The notes: a model not told the origin generated them from the letters alone. A stretch of 15,289 nt of DNA from Gammaproteobacteria bacterium (GCA_018672815.1 JABHDX010000065.1:1-15289); one strand, 5' to 3'. Positions 6,478 to 13,970 are shown, numbered from the stretch's first letter. Program-made: numbers and translations.

Positions 6478-7755
6478 CTAGTCCTGCTCTTGCCATCCCT
6501 TCCTTACAATAATGAATGAAAATAGTATTGAAGGGATGCCCATAAAGGCAGCCAACAAAAAGAAATTAGACCAACCATAATTATCAACAAGTTGGCCTGA
6601 AAAACCGCTCAGTATAATCCCTAATAAAAACATGATTGATGTAAACAAGGCATATTGTGATGCAGCATAATTTCTATTTGTAAGGCTAGAAAGAAACGCT
6701 ATAAAGATAGATCCAGAAAATCCTAGAGCAAAATTATCAGCACTAATAGTAAGAATTAAAATCTGTATATTGGGACCCATACTCTCGAGTAATAAAAAAA
6801 ATAAGTTGGTAAATGCCAATAAAATACTGCTTATAATTAAGGGCTTGGGTATACCATATCGGACGACCGAAAGCCCTCCAATAAATGTTCCTAAAACAGT
6901 CACTGCAAAACCAAATACCTTTGTAATAGTTGCAATTTCGCTCAAATCAAAACCTATATCAATATAAAAAGGATTCGCAACAACATTAACCAATAAATCA
7001 CTCATACGATACACCCCAATAAATATAATCAACATCAAGGACCAACTGCCATTCCTTCGAAAAAACTCCATGAATGGCTCTACAATAGACTTCCTAAATG
7101 AATATCCCTCTTTATCTAATGATTTTTTTTTGAAAGGCTCAGGGATTAACAACACTGTTATTATGCCAACTATCATCAAAGGCGCTAAAGCTTGATAAGC
7201 AATTTTCCATGAATAATAATCAGCTAAATATAAAGCTCCTGCAGCAGAAAATAAATACGAAATTCTATACCCCAATTGATAACTAGCACCCATAGCGCCT
7301 TGATATTTATTACTTATAATTTCAACCCGATAAGCATCAATAGCAATGTCTTGACTAGCTGACGCAATTGCTATTCCTACGCTTATAATTGCCAAAAGGC
7401 CAAGCTCAGTTTGAGGATCTATATTAGGAATGAAAAGCAAACCAACAAAAATCATAGTTTGTGTCACAATTATCCATGACCTTCTTTGTCCCATAACTTG
7501 TGATAAGTATTTAATAGACACATTATCAAGTAAGGGAGCCCATAAAAATTTAATTGCATAAATAATACCCACCCATGCAAACATGGTAAGGTCGGTCATA
7601 CTAATCTTAACTGAAGCCAACCAAGCAGAAAGACTGGCAAACAGTAATGGGTGAGGCAACCCTGCAGAAAATCCTAAAAAAATCATCCGAATGACTTCTG
7701 GCCTCAAATAGACCTTTAGACCTAACCGTTGCAATTCTTGATTACTAGAATTCAT
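6478..7755 (-). CDS. ampG: AmpG-type MFS permease (muropeptide transporter family)
   Basis: A complete inner-membrane protein of 425 residues with about a dozen hydrophobic segments. The first helix reads MIFLGFSAGLPHPLLFASL and is followed by SAWLAS and AIKFLWAPLLD, matching the GFSSGLP...AWL...ALKFLWAPLLD signature of AmpG. AmpG proteins import 1,6-anhydro-muropeptides (GlcNAc-anhMurNAc peptides) into the cytoplasm for peptidoglycan recycling and influence AmpC induction. E. coli AmpG is about 490 residues; this shorter form lacks the C-terminal extra segments. Other MFS carriers share the fold, and the residues PHP in place of PLA in the signature leave some doubt on substrate. The start at 7755 overlaps the 3' end of the exonuclease III gene by 11 bp on the same strand, so the two are co-transcribed. 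Confidence 0.82.
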   Translation of the reverse strand: MNSSNQELQRLGLKVYLRPEVIRMIFLGFSAGLPHPLLFASLSAWLASVKISMTDLTMFAWVGIIYAIKFLWAPLLDNVSIKYLSQVMGQRRSWIIVTQTMIFVGLLFIPNIDPQTELGLLAIISVGIAIASASQDIAIDAYRVEIISNKYQGAMGASYQLGYRISYLFSAAGALYLADYYSWKIAYQALAPLMIVGIITVLLIPEPFKKKSLDKEGYSFRKSIVEPFMEFFRRNGSWSLMLIIFIGVYRMSDLLVNVVANPFYIDIGFDLSEIATITKVFGFAVTVLGTFIGGLSVVRYGIPKPLIISSILLAFTNLFFLLLESMGPNIQILILTISADNFALGFSGSIFIAFLSSLTNRNYAASQYALFTSIMFLLGIILSGFSGQLVDNYGWSNFFLLAAFMGIPSILFSFIIVRKGWQEQD

Positions 7756-8518
7756 AATCGTACTGATTAACTAAGGGAGCATGATCGGAGAACCTTTGAT
7801 CTTTATAAACATAAGAATCCAGAATACTTCGTTCAAAATGACTTGTTAGAATCTGATAATCAATACGCCACCCAACATTATTTTGATAGGCTTTACCTCT
7901 ATTAGACCACCAAGTATATTCATGATCATTTTGATTGACTGTACGAAAACTATCAATACAAGACAAATCATCAAAAATAAAATCTAGCCAGGCTCGCTCT
8001 TTAGGCAAGCAACCAGAATTCTTCTGGTTGGCTTTCCAGTTTTTTATATCTATTTCTTTATGAACAATATTGATATCACCACAAAATATATAAGGCCTTT
8101 TACTATTGATTTTTTTCTTTAGTAAATCGCTAAATTCATCCAAAAATTGATATTTCAGATCTTGTCTTATTGTGCCCGTGGTACCAGAGGGAAAATAAAC
8201 AGAAGCAATATTAAAGTTATCAAAACTGCATTCAATATACCTCCCTTCACGGTCAAATTCTTTTGAACCTAATCCTTCTATGATTTTATTGGGTTTCTTT
8301 TTTGAAAATATTGCAACACCACTATAGCCTTTTTTCTCTGCGGTATGATGAAAGCACTGGTATGCCTCGGGCCAAAAAATAGTGTCCTGAATATCCCCCA
8401 ACTGTGCTCTCACCTCTTGTAGGCAAATTAAGTCAGGATCTTCTTTCTTAAACCAATCAAATAGGCCTTTTTTTGCAGAGGCTCTTATGCCATTAACATT
8501 CAAAGTGATAATCTTCAT
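7745..8518 (-). CDS. xthA: Exodeoxyribonuclease III (AP endonuclease), Crc-like branch
   Basis: A complete 257-residue member of the exonuclease III/APE1 family, which cuts DNA 5' of abasic sites and degrades 3' ends in base-excision repair. All catalytic positions are intact: N7, E35 in CLQE, Y108, D148 and N150 in FCGDIN, D220 in WRIDY, and D245-H246 in SDHAP. The body closely resembles Pseudomonas Crc as I remember it: IKNWKANQ, ERAWLDFIF, YTWWS, NVGWRIDYQILT and RFSDHAPLVNQYDYEF all have direct Crc counterparts. Crc lies next to pyrE in Pseudomonas, as this gene does, but Crc has lost these catalytic residues. It is therefore best called a true nuclease of the lineage from which Crc arose. 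The gene is divergent from pyrE across 57 bp and continues into ampG. Confidence 0.93.
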   Translation of the reverse strand: MKIITLNVNGIRASAKKGLFDWFKKEDPDLICLQEVRAQLGDIQDTIFWPEAYQCFHHTAEKKGYSGVAIFSKKKPNKIIEGLGSKEFDREGRYIECSFDNFNIASVYFPSGTTGTIRQDLKYQFLDEFSDLLKKKINSKRPYIFCGDINIVHKEIDIKNWKANQKNSGCLPKERAWLDFIFDDLSCIDSFRTVNQNDHEYTWWSNRGKAYQNNVGWRIDYQILTSHFERSILDSYVYKDQRFSDHAPLVNQYDYEF

Positions 8519-8575
8519 AACTAAAAATATCTATGTAGTGGTAAACTATTTATACACTATTTAAGTTTATATCGA

Positions 8576-9226
8576 ATGGAAAACTACAAACAAGAATTTA
8601 TTAAATTTTCACTGAATCAAGGTGTGCTTAAGTTTGGTGAATTTGAACTGAAGTCAGGAAGAATAAGTCCTTATTTTTTTAATATGGGTCTCTTTAACAC
8701 AGGAAGCACTATTGCAAAACTTGGGGATTTTTATGCCCAAGCATTGGTAAACAAAGAAAAAAACTTTGATTTATTATTTGGTCCTGCCTATAAAGGAATT
8801 CCAATTGTGACATCTCTAGCTAGCTCTTTGTCGAAAAACCATAACATAAATAAACCTTTCACATTTAATAGAAAAGAAACAAAAGATCATGGAGAAAAAG
8901 GTCAGCTTGTTGGGGCTCCAATTGAAGGAAAAGTACTGATTGTTGATGATGTGATTACAGCAGGAACTGCTATACATGAAGCCAGTAATTTGATTTCAGA
9001 ACTTAATGGCGAAGTGGTAGGAATATTGATTTCACTAGACAGACAAGAAAAAGGCCAAGGAGAGCTATCAGCTGTAGAGGAAGTATCGCAAACGCTTAAT
9101 GTCCCCGTTATATCAATCGTGACATTGAATGATATTATTGAATACATTATTGATGATGGTGGAGAACTTAATAAGTTTTTAGATCAAATTCGTAATTATC
9201 GAGAGCAGTATGGAATTAATGCTTAG
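8576..9226 (+). CDS. pyrE: Orotate phosphoribosyltransferase
   Basis: A complete 216-residue enzyme that joins orotate to PRPP to give orotidine 5'-phosphate in pyrimidine synthesis. The PRPP-binding motif [13 protein letters not shown] is at 120-132. [10 protein letters not shown] at about 68-77 and the mobile loop [13 protein letters not shown] at 97-109 are both typical of PyrE, as is the early [11 protein letters not shown]. Length matches the family (about 213). No Shine-Dalgarno sequence precedes the ATG, and the 57-bp spacer to xthA (8519-8575) is too AT-rich to place a promoter confidently. The stop TAG at 9224-9226 overlaps the stop of the convergent dut gene. In E. coli slmA lies between pyrE and dut; it is missing here. 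Confidence 0.97.
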   Translation: MENYKQEFIKFSLNQGVLKFGEFELKSGRISPYFFNMGLFNTGSTIAKLGDFYAQALVNKEKNFDLLFGPAYKGIPIVTSLASSLSKNHNINKPFTFNRKETKDHGEKGQLVGAPIEGKVLIVDDVITAGTAIHEASNLISELNGEVVGILISLDRQEKGQGELSAVEEVSQTLNVPVISIVTLNDIIEYIIDDGGELNKFLDQIRNYREQYGINA

Positions 9227-9681
9227 GATTTTCCAGTATGGCCAAAACCTCCATCGCCTCTCTCCGATTCATCAAACTCTTCAACCACTCTAAACTGAAC
9301 TTGTTCGACAGGAATGAAAATCATTTGAGCTAATCGTAAACCCGGCTCTATAAGTATTGTTTCTTTGCCACGGTTCCAACATGAAATATAAACCTGGCCT
9401 TGGTAATCTGAATCAATTAATCCAACAAGATTCCCCAGAACCAATCCTTTTTTATGTCCTAGCCCAGATCGTGGTAATAAAACAGCCGCAAGACTGGGGT
9501 CATTAATATGAATTGCTATTCCACTGGGTATTAGTTCTGTCATACCTGGTTTTAGCTCAATACTCTTGTCAATACATGCCTGCAAGTCGATTCCAGCTGA
9601 TCCAGCTGTTTGATATTCAGGTAAATTAAATTCTTTACTGATCCTAGAATCAAGAACTTTTAAGTCGATAGTTTTTTTCAT
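9223..9681 (-). CDS. dut: Deoxyuridine 5'-triphosphate nucleotidohydrolase (dUTPase)
   Basis: A complete 152-residue trimeric dUTPase that hydrolyses dUTP to dUMP and pyrophosphate, supplying thymidylate synthesis and keeping uracil out of DNA. All five motifs are present in order: AGSAGIDL (26-33), PRSGL (70-74), [13 protein letters not shown] with catalytic D90 (83-95), RLAQ (116-119) and the C-terminal lid [10 protein letters not shown] (141-150). The length equals the E. coli enzyme. Its stop TAA (complement of 9223-9225) overlaps the TAG of convergent pyrE. The usual E. coli partner coaBC is not upstream; instead the start faces the rpmB promoter across 137 bp. No clear ribosome site is visible. 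Confidence 0.97.
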   Translation of the reverse strand: MKKTIDLKVLDSRISKEFNLPEYQTAGSAGIDLQACIDKSIELKPGMTELIPSGIAIHINDPSLAAVLLPRSGLGHKKGLVLGNLVGLIDSDYQGQVYISCWNRGKETILIEPGLRLAQMIFIPVEQVQFRVVEEFDESERGDGGFGHTGKS

Positions 9682-9750
9682 AGGTATTATTTTAATATTT
9701 TTATCTTAATCTCTCTAGAAACATATAAACAATCTTTTTTTCAACAGGGG

Positions 9751-9779
9751 TTGCTATGTTAACCTTCTCTTGGTATAAA
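9751..9779 (+). promoter_or_regulatory. Extended -10 sigma-70 promoter of the rpmB-rpmG-mutM operon
   Basis: TTGCTA (9751-9756) and TATAAA (9774-9779) are separated by exactly 17 bp, and TGG immediately before the -10 gives the extended TGn element. Transcription would begin near 9786, about 33 bases before the L28 start codon. This is the best sigma-70 promoter I see in the window, as expected for ribosomal proteins. It also shows that the in-frame ATG at 9756, which lies within the -35/spacer region, cannot be the translation start. Confidence 0.75.
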
Positions 9780-9818
9780 ACCTGTCCTAGAATCAAATTT
9801 TTCATGGAAGCAAGAGAA

Positions 9819-10055
9819 ATGTCTAAAGTATGTCAAGTCACAGGCAAGAAAACATCAAGCGGTAACAACGTTTCGCATGCGAATAATAGGACTAGGAGAA
9901 AGTTTTTTCCAAACCTACATACGCATCGTATTTGGGTTGAGAGTCAAAATAAATTTGTAAAATTACGAATAACAAAAAAAGGACTTAGAACCATAGATAA
10001 ATTAGGTATTGATCATGTACTCTCAAACCTAAAAGAATTTGGGGAGAAAGGATAA
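9819..10055 (+). CDS. rpmB: 50S ribosomal protein L28
   Basis: The product has 78 residues, the same length as E. coli L28, and begins [20 protein letters not shown], followed by [17 protein letters not shown] and [13 protein letters not shown], all family hallmarks. L28 is a late-binding protein of the large ribosomal subunit. I chose ATG 9819 because the protein then aligns end to end with the family and because a longer in-frame start at 9756 falls inside the promoter. GGAAG lies about 8-12 bases before the ATG. The stop TAA shares its last base with the ATG of rpmG, giving the coupling sequence TAATG. The radC gene often found just upstream in gammaproteobacteria is absent. Confidence 0.97.
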   Translation: MSKVCQVTGKKTSSGNNVSHANNRTRRKFFPNLHTHRIWVESQNKFVKLRITKKGLRTIDKLGIDHVLSNLKEFGEKG

Positions 10056-10210
10056 TGCGCGAAAAAATAAAACTCGTCTCATCAGCAAAGACAGGTCATT
10101 ACTATACAACGACCAAAAATAAGAAAGAACATCCTGATAAAATGGAAACTAAAAAATTTGATCCAACTATTAGAAAGCATGTTCTTTATAAAGAATCTAA
10201 GATCAAATAA
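10055..10210 (+). CDS. rpmG: 50S ribosomal protein L33
   Basis: A 51-residue protein starting [20 protein letters not shown] and ending [11 protein letters not shown], matching the core of E. coli L33 (VSSAGTGHFYTTTKNKR, KKFDPxxRxHVxYKExKIK). It lacks the CxxC zinc-ribbon pairs, so it is the zinc-independent form. E. coli L33 has four more N-terminal residues (MAKG before IREK); here the start is trimmed so that its ATG overlaps the rpmB stop by one base. GGGGAGAAAGG, ending just before the ATG, can serve as ribosome site. The gene is followed by mutM after 36 bases with no terminator. Confidence 0.96.
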   Translation: MREKIKLVSSAKTGHYYTTTKNKKEHPDKMETKKFDPTIRKHVLYKESKIK

Positions 10211-10246
10211 TTCAACTCTCTTCAAATTATAGGCATAATTATCAAT

Positions 10247-11068
10247 ATGCCAGAACTGCCTGAAGTTGAAGTAACTAAAAGAGCTTTAGAGCCTCATATA
10301 GTAGACGAAATAATCAAGAAAATAATTATTAGGAATCATCGTCTCAGGTGGCCCATTAATTACTACTTATTAAAAAAACTAGAAAATAAAAAAGTTATCT
10401 CTCTGTCTAGAAGAGGAAAGTATATATTTATCAATAGTGAGTCAGGTACTGCCATGATTCATTTAGGTATGTCGGGTAGTTTAGGTGTCTTGGATCGAAA
10501 CAGTGCTCCAGAAAAACACGACCATTTTGATATTCAGTTGCAAAATCAAAAAATAATTAGATTCAATGATCCTAGAAGGTTTGGCTGCTTTGAATGGGCA
10601 GGTAAAACACCAGAAAACCATAGATTAATCTCACATTTAGGTCTGGAACCTTTAGAGCAAGAATTTACTGGAAGTTATTTATATCAAATTAGCCGTAACA
10701 GACAAACTTCCATTAAATCCTTTATTATGAATGCCTCTATTGTTGTGGGTGTAGGAAATATTTATGCCAATGAATCACTGTTCATCAGCGGTATTAGCCC
10801 CAAAAGAATGGCAAAAAATATTTCTAAAAATAGATACATTGTTTTATCTCAATCAATAAAAAAAGTCTTACAAAACTCCATCAAGCAGGGTGGGACTTCC
10901 CTACGAGATTTCTCCTTTACCTATCAAGAAAAAAAGGTTGGCTACTTTAAGCAAAGTTTGTTTGTATATGATAGAGAAAACAAACAATGTAAACACTGCG
11001 ATGGAACCATTAAAAGAATCATTCAATTAGGTAGAAGCACTTTCTATTGTGTTCAATGTCAGCATTAA
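10247..11068 (+). CDS. mutM: Formamidopyrimidine-DNA glycosylase (Fpg/MutM)
   Basis: A complete 273-residue bifunctional glycosylase/AP lyase that removes 8-oxoguanine and formamidopyrimidines from DNA. The mature N-terminus PELPEVE supplies the catalytic proline P2 and E3. K58 in RRGKYIF matches the conserved lysine of the family. HLGMSGSL (about 72-79) is the intercalation-loop region, and NASIVVGVGNIYANES holds the asparagine helix-two-turn-helix signature. The C-terminal zinc finger has C248, C251, C268 and C271, with the DNA-contacting R263 between them. Length is close to the E. coli protein (269). It is the third gene of the rpmB-rpmG-mutM operon, a common gammaproteobacterial order. 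It ends four bases from the convergent ggt gene, with no terminator between them. Confidence 0.97.
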   Translation: MPELPEVEVTKRALEPHIVDEIIKKIIIRNHRLRWPINYYLLKKLENKKVISLSRRGKYIFINSESGTAMIHLGMSGSLGVLDRNSAPEKHDHFDIQLQNQKIIRFNDPRRFGCFEWAGKTPENHRLISHLGLEPLEQEFTGSYLYQISRNRQTSIKSFIMNASIVVGVGNIYANESLFISGISPKRMAKNISKNRYIVLSQSIKKVLQNSIKQGGTSLRDFSFTYQEKKVGYFKQSLFVYDRENKQCKHCDGTIKRIIQLGRSTFYCVQCQH

Positions 11069-11072
11069 AGCA

Positions 11073-12770
11073 CTAGTAAAAATCTATTTCTGAATTACCA
11101 ATTAATGCTCTTGGGTCCGATGATGCTTTTACTGAGCCATCAGATTTTTTATACGTGACAACCTGCATATTTCCATAATCACCAATTTCTTTCAAAGAAT
11201 GGCCCTTAGATAAAAGACTATTAATAACTTCCTGACTGAAAGCATCTTTCTCATGATGAATTTCATCTGGTAAATACTGATGATGGAATCTTTTTCCAGA
11301 TGTCATTTGGTTGGCATCAGCTCCCTCCGTCCATGAAATTAAAGACAACAACACCATCGTAATAATTTTTGAGCCTCCAGGTGTCCCTAGAATAGCAAGA
11401 TCATCATTGGATTCAATAAAAGTAGGGCTCATACTTGAAAGCATTCTTTTGTTTGGCTCTATCGAATTAGCTTCACCATGGACCAAGCCATATCTATTGG
11501 GAGCAAAAGCTTTAGCAGAAAAATCATCCATTTCATTGTTTAAAATAAATCCTGCAGATGGAAGCATATAACCTGAACCAAACCAGGTATTAATTGTTTG
11601 GGTGGTAGCCACTCGGTTACCATCTTTGTCTAAAATAGAAAAATGAGTTGTCTCAGTACCTTTTTCTTTAGAATCTTTTCCATCATTTTCTCCCATCTGT
11701 TTGCTCGGCGTAGCTCGATCTAAGTTGATAGAAGAAGAATGCTTAATTGCATTATTGTGACTAATGAGTTTTAAAGTTGGAACTTCTACAAAATCAGGGT
11801 CGCCTAGAAATTCTGATCGATCCTTATAGGCTCTTCTCATTGCCTCCGTGATCAAATGAACAAATGCATCTGTATTCATATCTCTATAATTATATTCTGA
11901 GATAATATTTAAGATTGTTGCAATTGTGGTTCCTCCTGATGAAGGAGGCGGAGCTAGAGTTAACTGATAGTCAGAAAACTGCACCTTAAGAGGTTTTCTT
12001 TCCACAATCGAATAATTTGCAAAATCATCTGTGGTCCATATAGATCCATTCTTGTTGGATTCTTCAACCATAGTACGAGTGAATTGACTCTTATAAAAAC
12101 CATCATGTCCTTGCCTAGCAATGACTCTCAATGTAGTGGCGAGCTCGGGTTGCTTTATCAATGTTCCAACCTTAGGGGTTTCACCATCAATAGTAAAAGT
12201 CTCTAAAAATTTTGGTGACATTACATCTATTGCAATAGCAACCTTCAAGGCTGTATTGAATCTCTCATAAACAGAAAATCCATTCTCTGCTAATGAAATA
12301 GCGGGAGCTAAGACTTGATCAAGTGGCAATACTCCATATTTCTCTGAAACATGTGTTAAGCCTGCAGCTAAACCTGGTATGCCAGCTGCTAATGCACCAT
12401 CAAGGGACACTCTAGGCACGACGTTGCTATTTTCGTCTAGATACATATCTGAATCAGATTTTCCGGGTGCCTTCTCTCTAGCATCAACAAAAACCTCAAA
12501 ACTATCAGATGCTCGATGCAGAAGGAAAAAGGCTCCTCCACCAATACCAGAGCTATAAGGCTCTACCACTGATAAAGCAGCGCTGACTGCAACAGCTGCA
12601 TCAAAAGCATTGCCTCCTTGGCTTAAAATATCATAGCCAGCTTGAGTTGCTAGAGGATGTGCTGATGCAATTGCTGGATGAACCGGTGCGATACTGTCAG
12701 CAGAAGCGGTCCAAGAAATAACATGAGATAAAATGATGAAATATTTGAGGTGATTAATGATTCTAAACAT
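11073..12770 (-). CDS. ggt: Gamma-glutamyltranspeptidase precursor
   Basis: A complete 565-residue periplasmic enzyme with an N-terminal signal peptide (hydrophobic stretch about 9-19, TASADS near the likely cleavage site). The protein self-cleaves before T374 in ETTHFSIL, the new N-terminal nucleophile of the small subunit. Other conserved points are R98 in DAREKAP, GGNAFDAAVA (52-61), SGIGGGAF (74-81), D415-D416 in NNEMDDFSAK, SSMSPT (445-450) and the TPGGSK oxyanion loop (463-468). It hydrolyses or transfers the gamma-glutamyl group of glutathione and related peptides, freeing cysteinylglycine for reuse. It starts four bases after the coaD stop, so it is the last gene of an rsmD-coaD-ggt block. 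In E. coli coaD is the neighbour of mutM; here ggt sits between them. No Shine-Dalgarno sequence is apparent. Confidence 0.96.
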   Translation of the reverse strand: MFRIINHLKYFIILSHVISWTASADSIAPVHPAIASAHPLATQAGYDILSQGGNAFDAAVAVSAALSVVEPYSSGIGGGAFFLLHRASDSFEVFVDAREKAPGKSDSDMYLDENSNVVPRVSLDGALAAGIPGLAAGLTHVSEKYGVLPLDQVLAPAISLAENGFSVYERFNTALKVAIAIDVMSPKFLETFTIDGETPKVGTLIKQPELATTLRVIARQGHDGFYKSQFTRTMVEESNKNGSIWTTDDFANYSIVERKPLKVQFSDYQLTLAPPPSSGGTTIATILNIISEYNYRDMNTDAFVHLITEAMRRAYKDRSEFLGDPDFVEVPTLKLISHNNAIKHSSSINLDRATPSKQMGENDGKDSKEKGTETTHFSILDKDGNRVATTQTINTWFGSGYMLPSAGFILNNEMDDFSAKAFAPNRYGLVHGEANSIEPNKRMLSSMSPTFIESNDDLAILGTPGGSKIITMVLLSLISWTEGADANQMTSGKRFHHQYLPDEIHHEKDAFSQEVINSLLSKGHSLKEIGDYGNMQVVTYKKSDGSVKASSDPRALIGNSEIDFY

Positions 12771-12774
12771 CTAA

Positions 12775-13251
12775 TTATTTGCCATATTTTTTATTTAATG
12801 CGTTCTGAACGATGGGGTGAACAAAACCAGTAATGTCTCCCCCTTCTTGCGCGATCTGCCTGATCAAGGAGGAAGATATAAAGGCATTTTGATCGCCGCT
12901 ACTTAGAAATATAGTTTCAATATCATCTGCCAATCTTTTATTCATGCTTGCAAGCTCAAACTCATACTGACCATCAGCAGGCGATCTTAAGCCACGAACA
13001 ATAACATGTGCATCTGATTGTTTAGCAAAATCGATTGTTAGCCCGCTGTACTTTTGTACCTCAATGTTGCTAAAAGCATTTAAAACTTCATTCACCATGT
13101 TCAATCTTTCATCAATATCAAATAGTGGACTTTTTTCTGGACTAGAAGCAACTGCAACCAATAAAGTCTCGAAGAGTGTTGAGGCCCTTCTGATAATTTC
13201 AAAATGACCATTGGTAATTGGATCAAAAGTACCCGGATACACTGCGATCAT
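12775..13251 (-). CDS. coaD: Phosphopantetheine adenylyltransferase
   Basis: A complete 158-residue nucleotidyltransferase of the PPAT family, which makes dephospho-CoA from 4'-phosphopantetheine and ATP, the penultimate step of coenzyme A synthesis. The start MIAVYPGTFDPITNGH carries the TNGH nucleotide motif (13-16), RGLR is at 86-89, FELASMNKRL at about 98-107, and ISSSLIRQIA at 125-134 is the second nucleotide-binding motif. Length matches E. coli (159). AAAAGGAGAG (complement of 13256-13265) gives a good ribosome site, with six bases between the GGAG core and the ATG. It lies 19 bp after rsmD and four bp before ggt, in one transcription unit. Confidence 0.97.
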   Translation of the reverse strand: MIAVYPGTFDPITNGHFEIIRRASTLFETLLVAVASSPEKSPLFDIDERLNMVNEVLNAFSNIEVQKYSGLTIDFAKQSDAHVIVRGLRSPADGQYEFELASMNKRLADDIETIFLSSGDQNAFISSSLIRQIAQEGGDITGFVHPIVQNALNKKYGK

Positions 13252-13270
13252 TTTTCTCTCCTTTTAATAA

Positions 13271-13831
13271 CTAATTACAACAAAGTAGATAATAATATAC
13301 CTTTCCAGCTTTTGATTTTCTATATATGTTCCATAAAGGTTCAACTACCTTTAAGTCTAAAGGAACATTTGATTCATAGAACACATAGCCTTTTTTTACG
13401 ATCCAATTATTTATGATAATCAAACTTAAGATTTCATTAATTGCATAACTCCCATAAGGCGGATCTAAAAAAATAATATCAAATCTAGCTTCTTTATTTT
13501 TCTGCTTAAGAAACTGAATTGCATCCACTTGCTTATTTTTATAATTATCGATTTGAAACTTAGCCAGCTGTTGGTCTAGTGCCATGCTAGCTTTTTTAGA
13601 TCTCTCAATAAATATAACTTCTTCTGAGTCTCTAGATAATGCCTCGAGACCTAAAATACCTGACCCTGCAAATAAATCTAGTACTCTCTTATTGGCAATC
13701 CGTGCATGCAACCAATTAAACAATGTGACCCGAACCCTGTCAGTCGTTGGCTTGATCCCTTCTTCGGCTATCCTGATTTTGCTATTTTTAAGTGATCCAC
13801 CTATGATTCTAATTGTTTTAGACTTATTCAT
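13271..13831 (-). CDS. rsmD: 16S rRNA (guanine(966)-N(2))-methyltransferase
   Basis: A complete 186-residue SAM-dependent methyltransferase that modifies G966 of 16S rRNA during 30S assembly. Family marks in order are RIIGGSLK (8-15), the PTTDRVRVTLFNWL motif (28-41), the SAM-binding DLFAGSG (52-58), the acidic E76 after the next strand, and the catalytic DPPY (123-126). Length is near that of E. coli RsmD (198). It is divergent from rpoH. In E. coli and many relatives ftsY, ftsE and ftsX lie between these two genes; here only 163 bp separate them. Confidence 0.96.
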   Translation of the reverse strand: MNKSKTIRIIGGSLKNSKIRIAEEGIKPTTDRVRVTLFNWLHARIANKRVLDLFAGSGILGLEALSRDSEEVIFIERSKKASMALDQQLAKFQIDNYKNKQVDAIQFLKQKNKEARFDIIFLDPPYGSYAINEILSLIIINNWIVKKGYVFYESNVPLDLKVVEPLWNIYRKSKAGKVYYYLLCCN

Positions 13832-13839
13832 ACCATTCT

Positions 13840-13868
13840 ATTATATAGCGCATTTTTATACTAAATAA
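13840..13868 (-). promoter_or_regulatory. Candidate promoter of the rsmD-coaD-ggt unit
   Basis: Read on the minus strand, TATAAT is the complement of 13840-13845 and a poor -35, TTATTT, is the complement of 13863-13868, 17 bp away. The -10 is perfect but its leftmost base is only nine bases before the rsmD ATG, so the mRNA would have an almost absent leader. The -35 is weak and the region is AT-rich, so this is tentative. Confidence 0.3.
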
Positions 13869-13919
13869 CTTAATATTTTTGATTCTTCTATAATTCATAA
13901 ATTATTGATTTATAGAATG

Positions 13920-13939
13920 TTTTATCATTTTTTATCATT
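13920..13939 (+). repeat. Exact 10-bp tandem repeat before the rpoH operator
   Basis: TTTTATCATT occurs twice back to back (13920-13929 and 13930-13939), ending four bases before the CIRCE element. Each unit contains TATCAT, a possible -10. The second (13933-13938) pairs with a weak -35, TTATAG (13910-13915), at 17 bp and would start transcripts near 13945, at the edge of CIRCE. The period is about one helical turn. Confidence 0.6.
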
Positions 13940-13943
13940 ATTT

Positions 13944-13970
13944 TTAGCACTCTAGGTACAAGAGTGCTAA
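13944..13970. promoter_or_regulatory. CIRCE operator (HrcA binding site) upstream of rpoH
   Basis: The sequence is TTAGCACTC, nine spacer bases (13953-13961), then GAGTGCTAA. This is the textbook CIRCE consensus with both nine-base arms perfect and the canonical spacer length. CIRCE is bound by HrcA, a heat-shock repressor whose folding is assisted by GroEL. The element ends 24 bases before the rpoH ATG, so binding would block transcription or initiation of rpoH. The arms could also fold in the mRNA leader, but no T-run follows, so it is not a terminator. hrcA itself is not in the window. The divergent rsmD start is 113 bp away and is less likely to be a target. Confidence 0.93.

Noticed and set aside
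8902..9147. A minus-strand open frame inside pyrE
   Set aside because: It is antisense to the conserved PRPP-binding region of pyrE and has no ribosome site or recognisable sequence.
9756..9818. A longer in-frame start that would add 21 residues to L28
   Set aside because: The added segment has no counterpart in L28, and the ATG lies in the -35/spacer of a good extended -10 promoter, so it would precede the transcript start.
13866..13891. A sigma-E-like promoter (AACTT ... TCTAT) upstream of rpoH, comparable to E. coli rpoH P3
   Set aside because: The -10 part differs from TCTGA and the spacer is 15 rather than the usual 16 bases; in AT-rich DNA this is too weak to call.
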